Shown here: piece by piece, positions 1-13,300 of the stretch
How positions within the stretch are numbered: position 1 is the first letter of the stretch
Layout: every line of letters begins with the position of its first letter
Assembly (NCBI GenBank): GCA_047495785.1
Contig: JBLDXI010000003.1
Span: forward strand, 2,108,001-2,172,000
From: Lepidodermella squamata
Lineage: Eukaryota; Gastrotricha
Length of the DNA: 64,000 nt
Direction: 5' to 3'
Notes under the pieces: model-generated
What the model was told of the DNA's origin: nothing
Database searches by the model: none
Seen by the model: only the letters and a program-made list of their open reading frames with translations
Translations under genes and position numbers: made by a program

Positions 1-1388
1 AGCGATGATAGGCACAAATATATTGCTGCTTTGTGTTGTCATTTCGAATAATGAGCCGCGTGAAAACAATCGATATTTAACTTTCGATTTTATTATATCA
101 GCCGGCACTTGTGCACCCGATACAGAATACTACGAGAGCGTGCTACTTATGCTCGTAAACAAAGCTGGCATAATATATACGGATAAGTGAGGCGGAGATG
201 GAGCTTGAAATGCTGGTCCTTGCGTTATTAATTACTCTTGTTGATCTAGTAGAAGTTCAGCGATACAAAAGCAAGTTTTTTGTTGAAGCAGTCGATTCGT
301 CTACTTTCTACGGCACGAGTTTCATTTTCCAATGTTACAACATCACGCTTAGCTCGTTTCAGCCACGCGCCAATTTCGTTTAGCTTTTTCATTATTCATT
401 CACTGCGCAGATCTTAGATCGCTTTTAGTTCTAAAATTCTGTTGAGTTCGAGCTGTAATTCTTCTCAAACCGCGATTTTGCGGCCACTTATAGCCAGCGA
501 GTCTCAATTAGGCGTCCCATCTCTTGTTGCATTGCGTGCGGCAGGACGACTCTTTCGAAGCAAAATTAGCCTTAACCCTAAACCAAATAATAAATTAAAA
601 AAAATCTAAAAAATGTCTCGCTTCACTCGCTGATTTCAGTTTTAAATTTTCCAATACTTTCGATTTGACAAAAAAAATCACGACGAAAATCATGATATTG
701 AAATTAGGAATTCGATATGAGACCTGGGCGATTTCATTGTTCATAAATTTTTCATTCTAAAGTTGGTTTTGTCGCCAAGGTCAGAGGCCAGTCTCATGTT
801 TTTACTCCCGAGCATGGTAACCCTCAAAATAACCCAGCAATCCAACAAACAAATAACGCACCAATCTTCCGCTTAAAAGCTTGTAAGTGCGGCCGGAAAG
901 GTCGCCAGTTGGCCTCCATTTTGGCGCAATTTTGCGGCCGCAATTTTCAGCCACTATTTGGGGTTTTCCTACTTAGCCTCCCAGCTTATTAAAAAATTGG
1001 CAACAACAAAATTATAGAAGAATTCTCTCTCTATCGTATGCAAGTCCGGACTGCTTCCTCGTGATTTATGGCTAGGTAGTTTAATTGAAACCCACAGCAT
1101 CCAGTTCCTTAATTTCGGCCACGTTGACGTAGTAAAGCGTGAACCTGTGGTGTTTAAGTTAACGGAGCTTAAAATCTTCATTTTTGCGATCGCGGGATCG
1201 AAGCATCTTAAACAAGATTTGAAGCAGACAATGCACATTTCTTGAATTTCCTTGCCTTGAAACCTTTAGTGTCCAACTTTCGTCAGGCCGCTGAATTAGG
1301 AAATTAGCTGAAATTAGGGATTCCTTACTCTATTATACTTTGTGTTTACTTTATATTTCCAGGAGTTTATTGACTGCATTTCTTCGAT
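1..1388. other. Upstream region of micro-exon gene 1
   Basis: I see no convincing gene here. Bases 1-140 are clearly related to 19315-19440, which lies upstream of the second micro-exon gene; both contain the string TTTCGAATAATGAGCCGCGT. The relation suggests a duplicated promoter or 5' leader. A splice-acceptor-like TTTATATTTCCAG ends at 1362, just before the start codon at 1389, so the 5' UTR may be spliced. The short ORFs here are not supported by anything else. Confidence 0.5.
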
Positions 1389-4300
1389 ATGGGAAATATT
1401 TTTTCCACCTGCCGCCGATCGAATGACGAAGAGTAAGTTTATTGCCGCAATAGAAATGCATCAAAATTACTTGTCTTAAATTAAGACACTGATGTTGTTA
1501 AATAAAAATCGCACGCAAACAGCATTTTTGTCACCAATTTCTTCACTCGAATCCCATTATAACAAAACAAAATGAAACTTTACCGAAGAACGCAGGGGCT
1601 ATGCTGGGATATAACTTGAACTTTCCGTATTTTTTCCCAAGTTGGGCTAAAACCGAGATTTTTCTGAAAACCCAATTACTCTAGGGCACTTTTCTAGAGT
1701 TTTCCTATATAATGTCTAATACCAATTGTAAAAAGTCCTTTTCGAATTTCAATGTGTCATCTGAATTGCGTTTTTATTCAAAAAAAACCCGCTTTTACAC
1801 TACGCCATTCGAATGGTAAAGGTTCGTTTTTCAACATGCCCTAACCTCGATTGTTCTCGATACTAACCATATTCAGGGAAACAGAGAATGAATTTTCGCA
1901 TGAAGTTAAAATTGTAAAATTAAGGTGGATATTTTACCCTCCTTTTCTCGTCTAGTTGAGTCTAATTGGGTCGAAAAATTGGAAGTTAACCTGAGATTTT
2001 TTCGGAGCCTTGCTTCAAATAAAATGGGGCCAAAATAAAAATAGGGTGCATAAAAGGGGTCGGTATACAGCCGATCATGATTCCAATGCCGCCAAGTAAC
2101 CCGCTCTACGACAGCTGGAGGGGCTAATTTCACGAGCGGGGCCGTCGTGTTAGAGATGCCTTTTCTCGTCATTTTCTAGATATCAGTGTGCGACTTTCAG
2201 GGGGGGGGGTGCGGGGGATCAACCCCCACCGACAAAAGAGAGACGACAAAATGAGAATTCATCCCCCTATTTCGTCAATTTTGAGATGTTCGGGAGCGTG
2301 TTTTAGTGACAAATCTTCAACATTTTCTCGCTTCGCTCGACTTTTCGCCAAAATAACTAGTAATTTTGGCAAATACAGCAAAAAATATTTTTACATCCCT
2401 GGCAGCTCGAGGATCCAAGATCGCGCCCTGCTTGATATTATGGGGCACCAATGAAAATCGAAAATGAAAATCTTCGACATAAATTAAAGTATTCAATTCT
2501 TGCAGTCTAGCTTATTGGCTTTATTTGACCCTAAATTCAATGGTTGTAGCAATGAATTTTTTCATCTATCGAATTAAAGCGTATTATCAATTATCAAGAA
2601 GCGGGAAATATTTATAAAATGAAATTTTTGATAGTCAAGCGCAGTTGAAATTTTCGAATTTCTTCATTGACGCCACTGAGAAAAATTCGGATATAATCGC
2701 TGAATGAAACCCGGATTTAAAGAGGAAGGGATGTTCGGATTCGGGGCGAATGTTCCGTCCGGCTGATTTACAGCAAAGGGCCCGGTCGGGTTCGGAGCAA
2801 ACAACCCGGTCGGATTCAGGACTACGGGGCCAGGTAGCCATGGTTGTGGTTCGGCTGGTGGTGGCGGAGGCGGTGCGTATTGTTGAGCTGGAATCTGCAT
2901 TAGAAGCAAAGCGGCGGCTTGCATTTGGCTGAGCTGAAGCTGCTGTCGGTTCAGCTCCTTTTGCTGCCGCATCATCTCGTTGTTTTGCCGTAACCTGCAT
3001 AGTATACACAAATCACATTATTTCCATATGGTAATCAAATAAATCGTCGGCCTTTTTTAAATATATCGAATTTTTACAAAAATTTGCGATATCTGTAACC
3101 AATATAATAGATATAGCGTCTATTTTTGCATTCACTTTTATAGAAAAAACTCTGAAAAATTATTAAAATCAAGGTGAATTCTGAATAATTTTCAAAAAAC
3201 GACTCGATTCTCATAAAAATTCTATATAAAATCAAATTTGAATTTTCATGTATTTTGAAAAAATTTCAATTTTTGTATTCAAAAATTATACCTTTCTTCT
3301 TTAATTTTAATTCGGCGCTCCTCCTGCTCGATTTTAGCTTGCTCCAACTTGAAGCGGTTTTGTTTTTCACGAACACTTTCGCGTTCGATTTCGAGCATTT
3401 CCTTTGCTCCTCCGCGATTTGCGACTAAGATAGTCTTTCCTCGTTTTCAAGCGCGGCCTGGCTGGATCATCACAGCTAGCTGTAGAAGTTGACGCAGTCG
3501 ATTTCGCGGCAGCTGTAAGACTGATATTTGAGCCGGCCGTGGCTGTCGCGACTTCCAACGTTTGCCGCTTTGAAGTTCCTCCGCCGGAAAGCGATCTTCC
3601 GCGCTTGAACGGTGGCTCACGTAAACTGGGTGGTTCAACCAATTCCTCTTTGATTTCCAGATTGTCAGGATCTAGAACATTCTATGTTCTGGAACCTTCC
3701 ATGCTCTGGAAACTTCCTGTTCTGGAACCTTCTATGTTCCAGATTATTCCATGGACATATATAAACATCTTTGTTTCTGTATTGATCCAGTTTGTATTAT
3801 TACATTTTCTCGTTATCAATAAAGGCAATACTTGGCGATAGCTTCTTGTTTTCACTCCGCTCCTTACACAGATCTGGATCAACATTTATAACTCCGGAGT
3901 CACGCCGAATCTTGGGTGGGAGGCAAGCGGGCGATTTACCCCGGATATCTTTCAGGCGCTCGTAATTCCTCATTGTCGAGGCTTCTTCTCCAGTCGCCTT
4001 CATTCTCGCCTCTTCTCTCTTATATTCTTCCTTCAACCGATAATTCGCAGTTAGGAATTATTTCTTGATGCACCAAAAGAATTGGTGAACCCTGGGCGAT
4101 ATTTAATCGGTCAATATATAATTTTACAGCAATTTTGTGTGGAAAAGCTGCCCAGAAATACCATGAAAAATAACTAAAAATATACCCCAAAATTGGCATC
4201 TCGACATATATTCCCAACGCGAGAAGCCGAATTCAAGAAGATGAAATTCGGTAGAAAACATTCAGAGACACGCTTTGCGGAATCACGCGAAATTTGCGGA

Positions 4301-7300
4301 ATTTTGATGATAATTTTATATTATTTGACCAGGCAATGAATAAAGCTCAGACATCCTATCCTGTTGACGGAAAATTCATCAGGTTGTAAATGACTCGTAA
4401 AAAGTAAAAATACCCACATTATCTGGTATTAATTCTTTTTAGTTCTCTCAAAATCACGATAAAAGCGTGAAAATAAACAAAACAAGCTAATCCGTGTTGT
4501 TCAACAATAAAATTATTACCATCAATTACCATCATTTACCATTCGCATATTAGTTGTGTAAAAGGGGCTATACCCTGTCTTCCGTATATTATATAATGTT
4601 ATTTATTGCCTTTCCAGAGCTGAGATGGCCGCGAACGTCAGCAAAGCCCAAGAAACTATGTGAGTTTCACTATTTTATTGTCTTACTATTTTTAAAAGCA
4701 CTTGATGCAGTCACACACCCTTCGACTTTATTCCCGAACTGGAATAATAAATACCTAACAATGGTTAATATGATTTATTGCGTTTTCAGAACGATGATGG
4801 CTGCGAACGTGACCCAGGCGCGTGTAAACATGTAAGTCTCACTATTTTATTGTCTTACTATTTTTAAAGTCACTTGATACAATCGCACACCCCTCGATTT
4901 CTTTCCCGAAAAAGAACAATCAATAACCAATTCTAGTTAATATGACTTCTTGCGTTTTCAGGGCTGATATGGCCAACGACGTCAGCCAAGGTCGTCAGAC
5001 TGTGTAAGTTTCATTATTCCTTCCTCTTATTATTATGAAAAGCACTTGATGCAATCACACACCCCTCAATTTCATTCCTGAAAGGGAACAATAAATACCT
5101 AACAATGGTTAATATGATTTATTGCGTTTTCAGAACGATGATGGCTGCGAACGTGACCCAGGCGCGTGTAAACATGTAAGTCTCACTATTTTATTGTCTT
5201 ACTATTTTTAAAGTCACTTGATACAATCGCACACCCCTCGATTTCTTTCCCGAAAAAGAACAATCAATAACCAATTCTAGTTAATATGACTTCTTGCGTT
5301 TTCAGGGCTGATATGGCCAACGACGTCAGCCAAGGTCGTCAGACTGTGTAAGTTTCATTATTCCTTCCTCTTATTATTATGAAAAGCACTTGATGCAATC
5401 ACACACCCCTCAATTTCATTCCTGAAAGGGAACAATAAATACCTAACAATGGTTAATATGATTTATTGCGTTTTCAGAACGATGATGGCTGCGAACGTGA
5501 CCCAGGCGCGTGTAGACTTGTAAGTTTCACTATTTTATTGTCTTACTATTTTTAAAAGCACTTGATGCAATCGCACACCCCTCGATTTCTTTCCCGAAAA
5601 AAACAATCAATAACCAATTCTAGTTAATATGACTTCTTGCGTTTTCAGGGCTGCGATGGCCGCGCACGTCAGCCAAGATATGTGAGTTTCACTATTTTAC
5701 TGTCTCACTATTGTAAAAAGCACTTGATGCAATCGCACATCCCTCGATTTCTTTCCCAAAAAAAACAATCAATAACCAATTCTAGTTAATATGACTTCTT
5801 GCGTTTTCAGGGCTGCGATGGCCGCGCACGTCAGCCAAGAAATTATGTGAGTTTCACTATTTTATTGTCTCACTATTGTAAAAAGCACTTGATGCAATCG
5901 CACATCCATCGATTTCTTTCCCAAAAAAAAGCAATCAATAACCAATTCTAGTTAATATGACTTCTTGCGTTTTCAGGGCTGCGATGGCCGCGCACGTCAG
6001 CCAAGAAATTATGTGAGTTTCACTATTTTATTGTCTTACTATTTTCAACTTAGCATCCCGCATCAACTGCGGGACGGTGCGGGATGCCTCGCGTTCACTT
6101 AATCCCGCGCTTCGTCTCGCGCCTCCCGCAGTTCATCCCGCACATCCCGCTGCTCATCCCGCAGTGTCATCCCGCACTTAGAGCGTTTTAAATAAATAAA
6201 AATCGGACGCTAGCGGGAATCGAACCAGTGACTGCAATACCCAAACGCGCTCACTAATCGATTGCGCCACCGGTCGATTCACATTAACACATTCAGAACG
6301 GCGATACTTATATCGCGCTGAAATTACGTGAAATTACGTGAAATTACGTTTGTACAGAATTTCGAGGGGTATTGATTCATACAGAATCCGCCGATATAAG
6401 ATTAATGACCGGCGATACTTGGTTCGCGCTGAAATTGCGTGCAAAGTCATGACGGCATGATTATTATATTTTATTAACAGAGGCTCGAGTGCGTTGATTC
6501 ATATGTTCAAGCTTGACGGCTTGACGGGTCGGATAATCGGATAAGTAAAGACTTCATCCCGCAGGTCATCCCGCACTTGGGCGGAAAGCTGCCGGGATGT
6601 ACCCCGCACATGCTGCGGGTTGTATCCCGCACATACCGTTCGTGGCGCGGAAGAACCAGCACTTTAGGCAAAAAAACTCGTGTACACAAGAGTACAGTAT
6701 ATTTATTCTGTACAAACTGGTACAGTTTTGATGGCCGTAAATGTCAGTACAGCTCATTCGACTGTAGATTGAGTACAGTTGACCAGGCTGTATATTAGAT
6801 GTACAGCGTTTCATTCCTGTATCATGGCGTACAGCTCATTGAGCTGTACGCCCAAGTACAGTCGAATGCAACGTACATGCTGAGTACAGGAGTGACAGCC
6901 GTAATGACTGTGTACGGTTCGTCTAAACCGTACACGAGAGTACAGGAGATTCATTTTTATAACGTAGTCGATGGAAGTTACGGCCCGCAAACCCACTCAC
7001 AATTAGATTGACGATTTTGGTGAAAGAGTGAGAATCGGACGAATGTGCAGGTAATTAATTATTCGACGCGACGATTGCGACGCGACGATAGACGCGACGA
7101 TAGACGCGACTTCCATGTTTCGTTGCTCACATAAGAAACTTGACAAATGATTTCAACCTCTACTCCACCTTCTCAGACAAATGAAAATTGGGCGTTGAGC
7201 AATAACGATTATAAGTAAGTTGTTTCCTTTTCAAACTCCTGTGAATAAAAAGTAGGACCGAAGTCACTTGTCACGTCTAATATTCGATAAATAAGTCATC

Positions 7301-10300
7301 GTTTTTGATGGTAATAAAGCGCATTTTTAGCAGAAAGAGCAACTCGTGTCAAAATAAGGAATATAATCACACTTCATATTTCCTTCATGGTGACGATATA
7401 TCCTATTTTTTCTTCACAGCCCGTTGCCGATATTACCATTGCAAACGATTGTTCACATTTTTCGTGATTTTAGGTAAATTTTCTGAAATGACTGACTCAA
7501 TAGTAAAAGTGACTATCGGCGAGTCAAAGTGGGCACGTTGCGTTAGAATGAATAGTTCCGCGGAGAACCCTTTAGTATTTTTAAAAACGAAAATCTACCC
7601 CGTCTTCCGCAACATCTTTAAAGCTGACGACTATGGCCTTTTTTGGCATGATGGTGATCATTTCGTCATCATTGATGACGATGATGACCTCCTGCTAGCG
7701 TTTCACTTGAATCCAGAGCGCCTTCATATATCAGTCTTTTTTGGACGCTATCTCGAGGACCTAATGACGCTACAGCCATCTTTGTCGCAAAAGGTCGAGG
7801 ACTTGACGAGAATGATTTCAGGTATTTGTGAATATTTTTATCGAATATATCCTAGGTGGAAGTTCCTCTGATTTTCAAATTTTATGCTCAAAAGGAGAAA
7901 GTTTTCAGGACAGATCTTCCTAGTTTAGGTTAAATGTAAGCTGAATTGCTGGAAAAATCGCAAATTTATCCCAGTTTTTCGCAGCGCTAGGGTTCAGATT
8001 GTTTATGCATATTTCTTTAATTAAATGTCTCTAATTTTGCATAAGAATTACAAACCGAACCTAAGCCGTCGCCGGCCCAGACGCCTTTCAATGCGCCACC
8101 TCTGAGTTTAGGTGCGTCACAGTCTCACCTACCCATTGTCACCGGTACCAGTGGCTCCAGAGCGGCACCGCAGACAGTTGTTGATCGGACTGGGTCACTT
8201 TACGACAAAGTCAAGGAAGTCCCGCTCCTAAAGGCGGTTGCTAGGACAATGGATGAGCGCCGGGACCTTGGGGAGCCAGGCTACGTCAGGTCAACAACTG
8301 AGCACTTCCACCAAATACTCAAGGAGATGGGTACTTGCTTCGAAGAGTCCTTTGGGGGACGTACCGTCACTAATGTGATGAGCAAAATGAACCAATACAG
8401 GGTAAGGCAGTCCTAGTCTTGCTGAAGGCGTGGTTGCGAGTTTTTTTGAGGTTTTAAAATGGAATGAGGTGGAAATTACTTTAAATCTTCTTTTATATAA
8501 CCAATTTCTTAGAGGTTTTAAAATATCGAGATGGCCGCCATGGAACTTGATGAAACTACTGCTGAGTCTGAGTTGCGCCTAACGCGAAGCGAATGGCTTG
8601 AGTTGGAAAAATCTAAGAAAAAAACATCTAGAAGCTTGAGAGTCAAAGGCCAACGACGAGTTATGGGTAAATTTGTTGGGAAAAAACCTCATCGAATCGG
8701 TTTTCGCCGAAAGTGCCGCTTGTGCGATAAAACATTTTTCGATTCATCCGGTTTGAAAAAACATTTACAATTGTATTGCAAAAAAACAGGCAGCTTAGCT
8801 CTTACTGAGAAGGAAATTGAAGAATTGATTTATTGGTCAAAAAAAAATTATTTTGTCAAACAAAATGAGGCACCCAAGAGGCGATCTAGTATGAAAAATT
8901 AGCCGATGAGAACTAAAAATGATGCATATTGAACTTGATTATTGTTTATCTTTAGGACTTTATTTTGTCTACCTTAATAATGTCGAGCAATTCTCATTCT
9001 GATGTTAGCGCGACTTGCTCGTCGTGCTTGGGCTCTGCTGTTGGCAATGTATTGAGCAGAATGCTGGACAACCTCTCAGTTGTTTCCGCAACGTCAACGC
9101 CTTCTCAAATGTCGAATATTTCAGAAATTTCGAATGCTGACTATTTGCCTTCATTCATTTGGCCGAAAACTGAAGAAAGTGACGCGACCCTAGACTCTTC
9201 CTCCGATATAGCTAGAAACTTGAAACCCGGTGAGCCAGATCGAAACGTCCTGTTTCCACCGCTTCGGCCATTTTTATTTTATCATTGCAAGTGCCCAAAT
9301 CGTTGTAAAGACTATTTTCCTCAGCAAAATGTCCGCCGGCTATATGACGCTTTTCAAAACAGCAATTTAGATGACCGGCGCAGCTTCATAATTCGCCAAG
9401 TAATACCTCGACGTGGTCCTTCGAAACACCACACTTTTCAATTCGATGGCGCGTTTTCGAACAAGGCTTCGGCCGGCAACATTCGCGTGTGTTCGAAGTT
9501 TTTCCACAGCGCCCTTGGCCTTTCCCCGCGCAACTTCGTCGAGTGGACTTTAAAGAATAAAATTGGCGATCTAGGTTTCGCCAAGCCGGATGAACGAGGT
9601 TGTCAGCCCAATCCTAACGCAATCTCAAACGAACAGTTTGATCACTGCTGCAGGTAATTCCTTCCGGTCGATTTATGAAAACATTTATTTGCAAATTATT
9701 ACAGATTCATTGATAGCTATGAGCGTGCACCCGGTCATTATGTCCGAAAAAATTCCAGAAAAGTTTATATCCAAGGAGACATAACGCAGCGAGAAATGTT
9801 CGATGCATATTTGAGGCACTTTTCAACTCTCTCAGCGGGCCTATACCCACTTGGCTTCTCTTCCTTCAAACGGGTTTTACGCGAAGCCTACCCCGAACTG
9901 TCTTTGAAATTAACCAAGAAAGACAAGTGTTGCAAATGCAGAAAATTTAGATTGCGGCTACGCGAAAACAGAGTTGACGAGAGGCGCAAATCTATCTTCC
10001 AGGTGCATTTATACATGAAGAACGCTGCTAGGCGAGCTTGCAAGGCCGATACGAAAATGGCCCAAGAGAAATCGGAGGTTGTCGTGATACAGCTAGACTA
10101 TGAAAAAGCATTGTTAAGCCCGGCTATTTCCGATGCAAACTATCACTACAGGAAAATGAAAACTTGGAATTGCGGTATTTTTGCGATGTTTATATATATT
10201 TTAAATATATATTATATCTGTTGCAGTGATTTATGAAATGGTGTCTAAGAATGCGTTTTGCTTCATGTCCGATGACATTGACCTTGAACACCCTGACGGT

Positions 10301-13300
10301 AGCTCCGCTGGATCTGCGTTATATGCCTATATAACCAAGTATTTACCGGTTCACCATCCGAACTGCCGTACGCTGATCATATATAGTGACAACGGCACAG
10401 GGAACCACAGCAGCTACTTCGCAAACGCCATCATGTTCGCATTGGAAAACACAACGTCACAGCTCCAATCGGTCCATCACAAATTTTTCCAAGCTAATCA
10501 TACAATGATGGTCGTTGACCATTGTCATTCGTAATTTATGAATAGAAAATTGGCCGTTTTTCAACTTTTCAATTTTGTCAGATTGATTGAGCGAAGAGGC
10601 AGCCGGCATTCCATCAATTTCCCTACAGACTGGCGAGAAGTCGCCCGAATTTGTCGCCCTGAACAACCATTTTTCATTCACGATTTGTCTTGGGATGAGC
10701 TCCTGGATTTCCACGGCGAGCCAAGCTTCACATCAAAGCTTCGGAAGCCAAAAAACTGGAGAATGAGCAACAACCTCAACTGTGACCTTTTCGGGATTGG
10801 AACCAAGCCTAGCACAAAAAGCGATTATTTACCATGGTCGGAAGGCGTTTGGTTCAGATATCGAAAGGGGACGAAAGCTGTCTTTGTTCGAGACGGCTAC
10901 GAAGCGAAATGGCCTTGGAAGATGTACAGTCTATCGAAAAATTCGCTCAAAAAAGTACCAGTAGGAATTCCCCCGAAACTGAGAAAGTCCCCTCTTCCAC
11001 TCCCTTACCCTTTGATGGCTGACATGCTTGAGATGCTGAAGAACGAAATTATACCGAGGTCATATACCGAGAAGATTCTTGATCTTCCTTATCAGCCGTG
11101 GAATGGCAAACAATCCGACAAGCGTGCAATATTTGAGAGCTTCAATGTTAGAAAAAATTCAGTGCCTTATGATTCAGATTTTGATGATTGAATAAAAGAT
11201 ACCTAATTTCTATATTTGTATGATATAACATGAGTAGGAATCTATATTTGAGTGAAGCACGAAATATAGATCGAGTAAAGCGAATGAAACGAGTGAAATC
11301 GAGGCGGAGCGAGCCGGTAGGCGAGCGGAGACGAGATTTCACGAGGTGAATTAGTCGAACCTAATCACTAATCAGTCAATCAAATTACGTAATAGATAAA
11401 ACCGCCGAATAACCACTATACTTTGCGTTCACTTGCTGACGAAATATCGCGAAAAATGGGAATTTAAATTTGAGTAAACATTTGGATCGAAAATAATTGG
11501 TGGCATCCGCTAAGCTATAAGTCTAAGGTCTTCGCATCTGCAACTGCAGGGATCTGAAGCTGAACTGAAGGGATCTGAAGCTGAAAACTGCTATCCCGAT
11601 CAAGATAAATAAACTTTACCAAAGAATACGGCACAGACCATATACCGTACTTGAAGTGCGACATCGTCTTCTGTATTTCGCATGTACACTATCTTCTCTC
11701 CTGTACTTGAAGTACAGTATCTCTCCTGTACTTGAAGTACAGTATCTCTCCTGTACTTGAAGTACAGTATCTCTCCTGTACTATAAGTACAGTATTTGAG
11801 CCGTATGCATGAGTACTGCCCGATCACTACAGTACTAAGCAGTACGGTCAGGCGTGCCGTACTGGGGTGTACAGCTAATTTCAGCTGTACAGCGAGTACA
11901 GCGCGCCGACTGTACTTTATTTTACAGTCGGTTTGAGCAGTACTGCTGTTTTACAGAGCCATGGACTGTACATTTCGGTACTGCTGAACAAAAAAAATAA
12001 GGAAAGTGCTGGTTCTTCCGCGACACGAACGATACGTCCCGCAGTTCATCTCGCAAGTGTCCGGCAGCTTTCCGCCCAAGTGCGGGATGACCTGCGGGAT
12101 GAAGTGCGGGATGAAGTCTTTACTTATCCGATTATCCGACCCGTCAAGCCGTCAAAGTTATATTTAAAAGATCTTGATGCAGTCACTTACCCTTCGATTT
12201 TATTCCTGAAATGGAACAATAAATAACTGACACTGGTAAATATGATTTATTGCGTTTTCAGAACGATGATGGCTGCGCACGTGGCCCAGGCGCGAGAAGA
12301 ATTGTAAGTTTCATTATTTCATTTTCATACTATTTTTAAAAGCACTTGATGCAATTTCACACCCCTTGATTTCTTTCCCGGAAAAGAACAATCAAAACTA
12401 ATAATAGTTAATATGATTTTTGCGTTTTCAGAACGATGATGGCCGCGCTCAGGAGCCAGGCGCGTCAAGACGTGTAAGTTTCATTATTTTATTGTCTTAC
12501 AATTTTTAAAAGCACTTGATGCAATCGCACATCCTTCGATTTATTTCCCGAGAAAGAACAATCAATAACTAATACTAGCAATCAATACTAATACTAGTTT
12601 ATATGATTTTATGCGTTTTCAGGGCTGCGATGGCGGCGCTCCTCAGCCAAGCTCAACGTGATTTGTAAGTTTCATTATTCCATTGCCTTGCTATTTTTAC
12701 AGAACTTGATGCAATCACACACCCCTCGATTTCATTCTGGAATCCAGATATGAATGAATTACGAGTGCTATATTGTAAAATATTGCATGAGCATGGGTAC
12801 TGACTCTATTTTTTTGAGCGAATGCTATATTTTACGGTAACTCCATCTTGCCATTGTTCTCTAGTTGCGGTAAATAGTTTACCTTTAACGGAATTACACT
12901 TCTACGATCGACACTAAAGCGTAAAATACTCCCGTGCGATAAAATCAATTTTTCTGCGGCAAGTTCCACTCATACTACAGGGTGTTTCAGAACTTGCGCA
13001 CTAGAATAACCTGCGGCAAATGGTTGCCTTGGTATCCAGAGTAAACGTGCGCGCGCTGCGCATACATTCCGCGCACATATGTTTATATTTTTGCATAGTA
13101 TAAGGCGCGGCTAGCGCAAACGGTAATGCGTGTAATGCGTATATGCTATGTAGTTGGCGTTATACGTCCCATATGGCGTGCAAGCGGTATGCGCGCATTA
13201 TAAAATGCGCAAATCGAACTCGTATATACCGTAACGCTGCTGCAGTAATGGGGATATCGCTAGGAAATAAGACTTGCTCTTGCAAAATATCTGGAACTTT

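Larger units (their letters stand above)
6513..12155. mobile_element. 5.6-kb DNA transposon with 153-bp terminal inverted repeats
   Basis: The left end (6513-6665) begins TTGACGGCTTGACGGGTC. Its reverse complement, with scattered changes, forms the right end (12003-12155). Both ends carry CATCCCGCA-type motifs and finish with CCAGCACTTT. Inside each end lies a GTAC-rich zone (6676-6960 and 11640-11985). Between them are two plus-strand genes: a PB1 and zinc-finger protein (7488-8902) and a spliced transposase (8980-11191). The element sits in an intron of the micro-exon array, between exons 5977-6012 and 12262-12303. I could not fix a clean target-site duplication next to the inverted repeats, so the true termini may lie slightly outside. 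Confidence 0.75.

Noticed and set aside
4618-6012. Regularly spaced repeats that might suggest a CRISPR array
   Set aside because: The spacers are conserved introns with GT-AG ends and the repeats are in-frame coding micro-exons; the genome is eukaryotic.
6205-6285. Functional tRNA gene on the minus strand
   Set aside because: A-box and B-box are present, but the acceptor and T stems do not pair and the D loop is too long.
10532-10534. Premature TAA making the transposase a pseudogene
   Set aside because: It lies inside a well-formed 51-nt intron (10531-10581) whose removal restores the expected HS-LIE motif in frame.
11148-11342. Minus-strand ORF near the transposase end
   Set aside because: It has no domain or splice context and overlaps the transposase stop region.
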